A stretch of 58,914 nucleotides of DNA. It comes from QPJE01 sp051747745 (GTDB taxonomy: Bacteria > Bacillota > Halanaerobiia > Halanaerobiales > Halanaerobiaceae). How positions within the stretch are numbered: the first letter of the stretch is position 1; every line of letters starts with the position of its first letter. The notes beneath the pieces are model-generated. The model saw only the letters and a program-made list of their open reading frames with translations, was not told where the DNA came from and ran no database searches. Made by a program: the position numbers and the translations under genes. Below are positions 53,349 through 58,914 of the stretch, one piece after another. Location: the NCBI GenBank assembly GCA_051747745.1, contig JBNJGL010000008.1:1-58914 (forward strand). The letters run 5' to 3'.

Positions 53349-54149
53349 ATGAAATTAAAGGTAAGCATAAGCCTTATTATATTAATTTTATTATTTACTA
53401 TAAATATCGAAGCTTCTGAAATATATCTGGGCAGTTTTGCACCCAGAGAAGATGAAAGCTATGTTTTTACAGTACCTTTTTACGAAATAGAAGATAGTAT
53501 ATTAGCAGTTTATACAGAAAATAATTTTTTTAGCTCAGACCAGAAAGTAATTAATTCTGCCATCTTAAATCTGCTGTCTCAGGAGGGTGTGGTTCCACTT
53601 GATACAGGTCATATAAATATAGATAAAAATAGGATCATTAGAAATCAGCAGATAGCTTTTCAGATTAAACTAAGACCTGATTATGAACCAGGGGTTTATA
53701 AAAATACAGTTATATTTACTGGAGAAAACTTTAAAAAAGAAATGGGGATTTCGTTTGATATCAGACCCTGGAGACAGATAGAAAATGGAAGCACCTATAA
53801 TGCTGTTATAGACAACATGGAAAATAGAAATCACAACCTCTACAGTTCAGGACAGCAAAAAATTATAATTAAAAGCAACTGTGACTGGAGGCTTAAGGTG
53901 ATCCTGGATGGAGATATAGATAATAACATATCAATTTTGCTGGGGACTGATTCGGAAAGTAGACAGATTACAGATCATTCTAATGAATTTATAAATATCA
54001 GTCAAAAAGAGATGCTGATTGCAGAGGGATCAAAAACAACGACTTTAAAATCGGGCCAGGTGGAAATATATTATCAGCTAAAAATAGAAGATTTCAGAAA
54101 AATAAATGCCGGAAAAAAGAGTTATCAGCTGAACTTTATTCTGGAGTAG
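53349..54149 (+). CDS. Secreted beta-rich protein, candidate minor pilin or tip component
   Basis: 266 residues from ATG 53349, with AGGTGGTGG upstream. Signal peptide ends at NIEASE. The rest is alternating strands without a recognised domain; FQIKLRPDYEPGVYKNTVIF resembles the immunoglobulin-like domains of secreted subunits. One Cys (NCDWRL) only. Position as first gene of the module, before another secreted protein and a chaperone, suggests a fibre subunit. I do not recognise the family, and a PapD-like accessory protein is an alternative. Confidence 0.55.
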   Translation: MKLKVSISLIILILLFTINIEASEIYLGSFAPREDESYVFTVPFYEIEDSILAVYTENNFFSSDQKVINSAILNLLSQEGVVPLDTGHINIDKNRIIRNQQIAFQIKLRPDYEPGVYKNTVIFTGENFKKEMGISFDIRPWRQIENGSTYNAVIDNMENRNHNLYSSGQQKIIIKSNCDWRLKVILDGDIDNNISILLGTDSESRQITDHSNEFINISQKEMLIAEGSKTTTLKSGQVEIYYQLKIEDFRKINAGKKSYQLNFILE

Positions 54150-54167
54150 TTAATAATAAATGATATT

Positions 54168-54188
54168 AATATTACTTAAAGTAATATT
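54168..54188. repeat. 21-nt perfect palindrome with central A
   Basis: AATATTACTT-A-AAGTAATATT, 19 nt after the preceding gene and 56 nt before the next ATG. No T-run. Possible operator or mRNA processing hairpin upstream of the most abundant-looking subunit gene. Confidence 0.7.
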
Positions 54189-54243
54189 TAATATAAATGC
54201 TGTGTGTGGATCAATTTTTAAAAATTAAAAGGAGGAAGAAGAG

Positions 54244-55074
54244 ATGAGATTAAAATGGTTGGTACTTACGGTTGCTTTAATGTTGGTTTTCTCGAGTGCA
54301 GTAATGGCAGATTATACAGGTGTATTTACAGATCCATTTGACTGGGCAGAAGGAAAAGATGGTGGAACTTACTGGGAAGCTAATTATGCAAATTATGATG
54401 ATCATTCAGGTGATGATGGATTAGTATTTTACAATTATGTTGATTCAGATGATCCCGGTACTTTAACTCTACTGGAGCCGATGGACAGAACCGGATATAC
54501 ACTTGATTCTGATGGCCGTAATCAGCAGGTAGAAATTCTTATTGATGTAGAGGCATATATACCCTGTTTCTTAGAAATGAAATTAACAGGTAACCAGGGA
54601 ACAACATCTGCTATGAGCTATGGTGCTGACGCAGCGGGCCAAACAACAGCAACTGGATATCACATCGTTTTTGACAATGAAATCGGCGGTTATTTAAATG
54701 AAAACTGGGTTTCCCTGGGACACGGCCAAAATGCAGAAATAACTCCCGACCAGAATGTATTTATAGGTGCATGTGATATGTTTGCAGTAGAAGTTATTTC
54801 TAATGACCAGTACAGCTATGCTGTTGAATCAAGCTCACTTCTACATCAGGGCGGAACAGCAAGATTGGATATGTATATGAATACCAGTTATGATAATGGT
54901 ACAACCTGGGTAGAAGATGTATTTGACAATGAAAATCCGGCTGAAAAATACTATATTGAAAGAGGATCAAATGTAAAATCAACATTCTTACACAACTTTA
55001 AAGTTCCTTTCAATATGGAAACAACACATGGCCGTTATGATGGTGAAGTAATATTTAGAGCTGCAACAATCTAA
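54244..55074 (+). CDS. Secreted acidic protein, candidate major fibre subunit
   Basis: 276 residues; ATG after AAGGAGG. Signal peptide ends at AVMADY. The mature chain is very acidic (for example YANYDDHSGDDG) and rich in Gly, Tyr and Thr. It ends TTHGRYDGEVIFRAATI, a strand-like C-terminus such as pilins use for donor-strand exchange. Cysteines are two (IPCFLE and GACDMF), spaced to form a disulfide. It lies directly before a chaperone gene. Subunit role is inference from order and features, not from homology. Confidence 0.6.
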   Translation: MRLKWLVLTVALMLVFSSAVMADYTGVFTDPFDWAEGKDGGTYWEANYANYDDHSGDDGLVFYNYVDSDDPGTLTLLEPMDRTGYTLDSDGRNQQVEILIDVEAYIPCFLEMKLTGNQGTTSAMSYGADAAGQTTATGYHIVFDNEIGGYLNENWVSLGHGQNAEITPDQNVFIGACDMFAVEVISNDQYSYAVESSSLLHQGGTARLDMYMNTSYDNGTTWVEDVFDNENPAEKYYIERGSNVKSTFLHNFKVPFNMETTHGRYDGEVIFRAATI

Positions 55075-55113
55075 CAGTATATTTAAAGTTTAATGTTATT
55101 TGATAATTAAATT

Positions 55114-55151
55114 CTTTCCACTACAAGGCAGGGGCTGATTTTCAGCCCCTG
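55114..55151. repeat. 38-bp structured element copy B
   Basis: Same 16-nt lead CTTTCCACTACAAGGC as copy A, then hairpin AGGGGCTGA / TCAGCCCCT with loop TTT. Relative to copy A, pair 1 changes G-C to A-T and pair 5 changes A-T to G-C; the only other change is in the loop. It lies 39 nt after the subunit gene and just before the chaperone ribosome site. Confidence 0.88.
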
Positions 55152-55174
55152 AACAAGTAGAAAGGAGTATTTAT

Positions 55175-55987
55175 ATGAATGTATATAAAAAGACATATCT
55201 AAATTTTTTTGTTATTGTATTTTTGGCGTTTTTTTTAATTTCTTTTTCTTTTGATACTTCGGCTACAGTCCGGATAGAACCTGCCAGAATTATACTAAAT
55301 GCTCTGGAAAAAGAACACAGCACCGGTATGATAGAAGTGATTAACAGTGGTGAAGAAGAGGTAGAATTAACAGCACTGCTTAATGACTGGGCACTGGATG
55401 AGAGGGATGCAGTGGTATATTATGATCCAGGAGAAACAGATTACACACTGGATGGAGTAATTAAATTTAATCCAAGACAGTTTGTAGTACCACCTGGGAA
55501 AAAACAGATTGTTAGATTTACCATATCCAGACCGGAAAATGAGAAAATTCCAAAAGAGAGAAGAGGAGTTGTATTTTTTGAACAGGAAACAGAATATATG
55601 GATGTTGCTACAGGTTCAAGAGTAAAAACTCAGGTTGGAACAGTTATCTACTATATACCGGAAGGTGTAAAATACAGTTTTAAATTTACAGGCTTAAGGG
55701 TTTACAATACTTCCGAATCACTGCCGCAGGGAATTGTTCTCAGACTTCAAAATGATGGTGATGCTCATATGAGATATTATCCTTCATACAAAATAGTGGA
55801 TTCAGAAAATAAGATTGTAGAGGAAAAAACTTTTAACGAATTGTTGATTTTACCTGGTTATGAAAGGCAGTTTTCGTTTTTTTTGGAAAATAAATTGGCT
55901 CCAGGGGATTATAAAGTACTGCTTGAATTTAAATTCTACAATACAAACAATAAAGCCGAATATCAGATTCCCATAAAAATAGAATAG
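55175..55987 (+). CDS. PapD-like periplasmic pilus chaperone
   Basis: 270 residues; ATG after AAAGGAG. Signal peptide ends about DTSATVR. First domain: VRIEPARIILNALEKEHSTG with strand pattern, then NPRQFVVPPGKKQIVRFTI and RRGVVFFEQE, the PxxF/PGxxQxVR arrangement of PapD-family chaperones. A second beta domain (IVLRLQNDGDAHMRYYPSYK) follows. These proteins cap pilin subunits in the periplasm. Only 13 nt separates it from the usher-like gene, a classical chaperone-usher pairing. Group within the family not determined. Confidence 0.8.
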   Translation: MNVYKKTYLNFFVIVFLAFFLISFSFDTSATVRIEPARIILNALEKEHSTGMIEVINSGEEEVELTALLNDWALDERDAVVYYDPGETDYTLDGVIKFNPRQFVVPPGKKQIVRFTISRPENEKIPKERRGVVFFEQETEYMDVATGSRVKTQVGTVIYYIPEGVKYSFKFTGLRVYNTSESLPQGIVLRLQNDGDAHMRYYPSYKIVDSENKIVEEKTFNELLILPGYERQFSFFLENKLAPGDYKVLLEFKFYNTNNKAEYQIPIKIE

Positions 55988-55999
55988 GCTGTGATAAAA

Positions 56000-58914
56000 A
56001 TGAAAAAAGTATTATTTTCATTTTTGGTTATTCTACTGCTGCTTGTAATTCCTGTTAATGCACAGGATATAAAAGAAGATAAACCCGAAATTGAGACAAA
56101 TATTGTATTATTAACTCTGTTTGATATAAATAAGGAACAGGTTTATAAAAAAGATGATTTTTTTGAACTGTTTTATTTTTATGATGAAGATTATGTTTTA
56201 TTACCTGCCAATTTAATAGTACCTTACCTTGAAGTGGAGTTAAATTTTAATAGAGAATTATCATTATTAACCTTATATAAAGGTAACAGAGAAGTAAAAG
56301 TAGATCTCAAAGATAGAAAATACCTTGATCATTCTGAATGGGATGACTGGGTTCCTATTATCTATGGAGGAGAATTTTATCTTACAAAAGAAGTCTTTAG
56401 TTATTTAACAGGATACAAAATAGACTGGATTAATTCTATGCAGGAGCTGTATATTGAAGGCGAATTTATTGAAGAATTATCTCAGGAAGATATAACAGAT
56501 GCAGAGGAACTTGAAGAAGAATATAAAAAAGAAGAAAAAGAAATACTGGGAGATGAAGAAAGGTTTCAGCTGAGTTCTGTTCACTACAGAATCGGTATTA
56601 ATTATGAAGAAGAAATTTTTGATCTTGAAACCAAAGAAATATATGGAGATTTAAATTTTTACGGTAGAAGTGGGAACTGGGCATACTATCTTAATAATGA
56701 TTTAAGTTATGACCTGAATAGTGAAGAAATCGATTATGATCTGGAAAGAATAAAGTTTAAATATCAGGAAAATAATAAATTAATAATTATCGGTGACCAC
56801 AGTATGAATTTAGAAAATACCCTGGGTGGAAAAGATATGCAGGGTATATATTTTTCAATACCTGATAAATTATCATATAAGTTAATACCATATACACAGC
56901 TCTCTCTGGACTTAAAAAAGGATGATGAGATATCTATATATGTAAATGGGAAACTTTTCAAAAGTCAAACAATTAAAAGTGATGGTTTATATACATTTAA
57001 TAATATAGAATTGAGATCAAAATATCTCAATAAAATTGAAGTAGTAATAATTGATAAAAAAGGTGAACAAAAAATTATTACTAAATATCTCTCAGGTTCA
57101 TCTGATATTATACAGCCGGGAATTAAAGAAACTGAACTTTTTGCAGGCAGACATAGAGATGATAATTATTCTGAAGATGAGTGGGAAGGTTATTTTGCAG
57201 GTGTAAAAAGCAATTATGCTCTTAACAGCAGCATATCTGCACATACTGAAAGTTTTATCTACAATGAAGATGAGCTGGAATTGGAAGATAGAGATTCTGA
57301 TGATGAAATTTTATCTTCAATTACAGGAATATCGTTCCGATTTACTAATTCTGCTGTGGTAAACCTTGACTGGCTAAATGCTGGAGAAATGAAAAATATA
57401 GAAAGTGGAGCTCAGGCAAATATTATTTATTCATTTCTGAGAGGTTATATAGAGGGTCTATATTTATATATTCCACCAACAGTTGAGCAGTATACAGAAA
57501 AAGAAGAAGGAGAAAACGCATCAGTTAATCTGCGCTGGGATTTAAACAGCCGCTGGAGTATAAATCCATCTATAGGTCGGGTAAGCACTTTAGAAGATAG
57601 ACTGGATAAAAGCGATTATTATAATTTTAAAATTATCTATAATCCCGGCTGGAGAAATTACAATTCTCTTTCTCTATATTATGAGGAAAATGAATCAGAA
57701 TTTCTAATAAGAAATAATAATAATCAGCTGTTTCTTATTGCCGGAGATAAAATTAGAGAAGGAATACTGCTGAAAAACAACATTTATGGCAACAGCTTTA
57801 GAATTTCCAGTGATTTAAGATATTATGATAATCAGATTGAAATTTTGGATATATATGAAGATAATTATCAGGAAATAGAAGCTGATCTGGGTTTTTATAA
57901 GAGATTTGGAAACTATCTTCTGCTTTCTTTAAATTACAGTGGAGAACAGGAACGTGATGATGAAGGAGTAAGATATTATGATAGAGAATATGATGGTCAG
58001 CTTAGGCTGTCTTTTGCAGAAAGATCTTCTTTAACACTGGGTGCCAGCAGGGACTATGAAGAATCAGAAAATGGTACAGATGAAATAGATAATGAAGATA
58101 ATGAAAGAATAGAAGAAGAGGCATTTTTAAGATTGAATTATTTCTTCAATAGAGATTTCAGCCTTACAGGAGAACTTAAAGATTACAGTTCGGAATTTAG
58201 AATAAATTATCAATCTTTATATCTTTCTGGAAATTATTATTTTCCCAATAATCCCGGTTATATCCAGTTATTTGGCGAATATATTATTCCTGAAGAAGGA
58301 GAAAACGGTATCTCATTTGGTGCAGTTTTCGATAAAATTAGAAACGATGACAGTGAAATAAGGCTTGAAATCGGAAGAGAATATTCCGATTACTTAAATA
58401 ATGATTATGAAGATTATGTTATGGCCTCATATGCACATGCATTTTCATTTATAGGTGATGAGATAAAGCCATCCCGATTTACTGATTTTGAGCCGCGTCC
58501 AATTGTGGCAGGTTATGTGTATCTGGATGAAAACTATAATGGTATTATGGATGCTGGAGAAAAGAAACTGGCAAATATGCCGATGCGTTTGGGCAGTATG
58601 ACAGCTCTCAGTGGTGATGATGGTATGTATATTTTTAAACCATATTTTAAAGATCTTTATATGCTTAATTTTGACTACAGGAATTTAAGAGCAGATTACA
58701 CACCAATTACTGATGATATTCTGGTCAAAATTAAGGATAATCAAAATATTGTGCAGAATTTTGGAGTAACAATAAATGGTACTGTGGAAGGCAAAATCTT
58801 TATCGATAAAAATGCTAATGGAATAAAAGATGAGGAAGATGAAGATTTAATGTGGGGTGGTGTAGAACTAAAAGGGCTTAACAAAAAAGATTATACAAAT
58901 GCCAGAGGAGAATT
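56000..58914 (+). CDS. Outer-membrane usher-like protein, 3' truncated by window
   Basis: Open without a stop for 971 codons to the window edge. ATG 56000 has a weak AGGCTGTGAT upstream. Signal peptide ends at VNAQD. Middle region DEISIYVNGKLFKSQTIKSD, then LNKIEVVIIDKKGEQKIITK, then ETELFAGRHRDD is the order of the FimD plug and following barrel segment. A long strand-rich barrel follows, with alternation such as INPSIGRVSTLEDRL. Near 58510 VYLDENYNGIMDAGEKKL and again at 58795 FIDKNANGIKDEEDE give SdrD_B-like Asp-rich repeats. A short N-terminal domain (residues 30-170) is unlike canonical ushers. Confidence 0.7.
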   Translation, partial: MKKVLFSFLVILLLLVIPVNAQDIKEDKPEIETNIVLLTLFDINKEQVYKKDDFFELFYFYDEDYVLLPANLIVPYLEVELNFNRELSLLTLYKGNREVKVDLKDRKYLDHSEWDDWVPIIYGGEFYLTKEVFSYLTGYKIDWINSMQELYIEGEFIEELSQEDITDAEELEEEYKKEEKEILGDEERFQLSSVHYRIGINYEEEIFDLETKEIYGDLNFYGRSGNWAYYLNNDLSYDLNSEEIDYDLERIKFKYQENNKLIIIGDHSMNLENTLGGKDMQGIYFSIPDKLSYKLIPYTQLSLDLKKDDEISIYVNGKLFKSQTIKSDGLYTFNNIELRSKYLNKIEVVIIDKKGEQKIITKYLSGSSDIIQPGIKETELFAGRHRDDNYSEDEWEGYFAGVKSNYALNSSISAHTESFIYNEDELELEDRDSDDEILSSITGISFRFTNSAVVNLDWLNAGEMKNIESGAQANIIYSFLRGYIEGLYLYIPPTVEQYTEKEEGENASVNLRWDLNSRWSINPSIGRVSTLEDRLDKSDYYNFKIIYNPGWRNYNSLSLYYEENESEFLIRNNNNQLFLIAGDKIREGILLKNNIYGNSFRISSDLRYYDNQIEILDIYEDNYQEIEADLGFYKRFGNYLLLSLNYSGEQERDDEGVRYYDREYDGQLRLSFAERSSLTLGASRDYEESENGTDEIDNEDNERIEEEAFLRLNYFFNRDFSLTGELKDYSSEFRINYQSLYLSGNYYFPNNPGYIQLFGEYIIPEEGENGISFGAVFDKIRNDDSEIRLEIGREYSDYLNNDYEDYVMASYAHAFSFIGDEIKPSRFTDFEPRPIVAGYVYLDENYNGIMDAGEKKLANMPMRLGSMTALSGDDGMYIFKPYFKDLYMLNFDYRNLRADYTPITDDILVKIKDNQNIVQNFGVTINGTVEGKIFIDKNANGIKDEEDEDLMWGGVELKGLNKKDYTNARGE

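Noticed and set aside
1..58914. CRISPR array or complete insertion sequence
   Set aside because: No regularly spaced short direct repeats and no transposase gene were seen; the only tandem array is the 52-bp duplication.

Overview
The window looks like a chromosomal segment of a low-GC, fermentative, halophilic, diderm Firmicute of the Halanaerobium type. The lineage is inferred from protein character and gene content. Pointers are an A/T-rich coding style with AGA arginine codons and many Glu/Asp residues. There is an osmoprotectant (OpuC-type) ABC transporter and the Bacillus-type regulator TRAP (mtrB). Gram-negative-style surface machinery is also present: curli secretion and a chaperone plus usher. 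Several binding proteins have plain cleavable signal peptides instead of lipoboxes, as expected with a periplasm.

Bases 1-20700 are mostly housekeeping genes: the 3' end of an Fe-only hydrogenase-like gene, a DUF123 nuclease-fold gene overlapping pcrA, ligA, gatCAB, a Nudix hydrolase, an ArsR regulator, a leftward AEC-transporter/MATE pair, the RNA methyltransferase rlmD, a 52-bp tandem repeat, the leftward opuC-type operon, and a run of small conserved genes (FmdB-like, DUF362-ferredoxin, phosphodiesterase, YlbF-like, NifU-like). Bases 20700-38100 carry dnaE, aspA, a small multidrug-export protein, mtrB, pfkA-pyk, a pyridoxamine kinase, two radical-SAM proteins, a polar amino-acid ABC transporter, a PHP phosphoesterase and an unrecognised conserved-looking gene.

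At 38113-38188 lies tRNA-Gly(CCC). About 3.2 kb of decayed integrative element follows: a 17-residue integrase C-terminus next to the tRNA, a group of leftward secreted or zinc-ribbon proteins, and an ImmA-like gene with an in-frame stop beside a truncated XRE repressor. Core-like genes resume at 41.7 kb with a peptide ABC transporter (two permeases and a binding protein, no ATPases), a P1 peptidase, a TIGR01440 protein and an iron alcohol dehydrogenase.

The right end (48.7-58.9 kb) is the most interesting part. A BTAD-type regulator precedes a curli-like operon: a CsgB-like nucleator, a Cys-containing CsgA-like curlin, a small outer-membrane-protein candidate, CsgF and a CsgG lacking a lipobox. 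Immediately after comes a second fibre-like module: two secreted proteins, a PapD-like chaperone and a very large usher-like outer-membrane protein cut by the window end. Two duplicated non-coding elements tie the modules together. One is a 76-bp leader (32-bp core with one mismatch) before the first gene of each module. The other is a 38-bp element whose hairpin shows two compensatory base-pair changes between copies. I infer a co-regulated composite surface-fibre locus; its function is untested.
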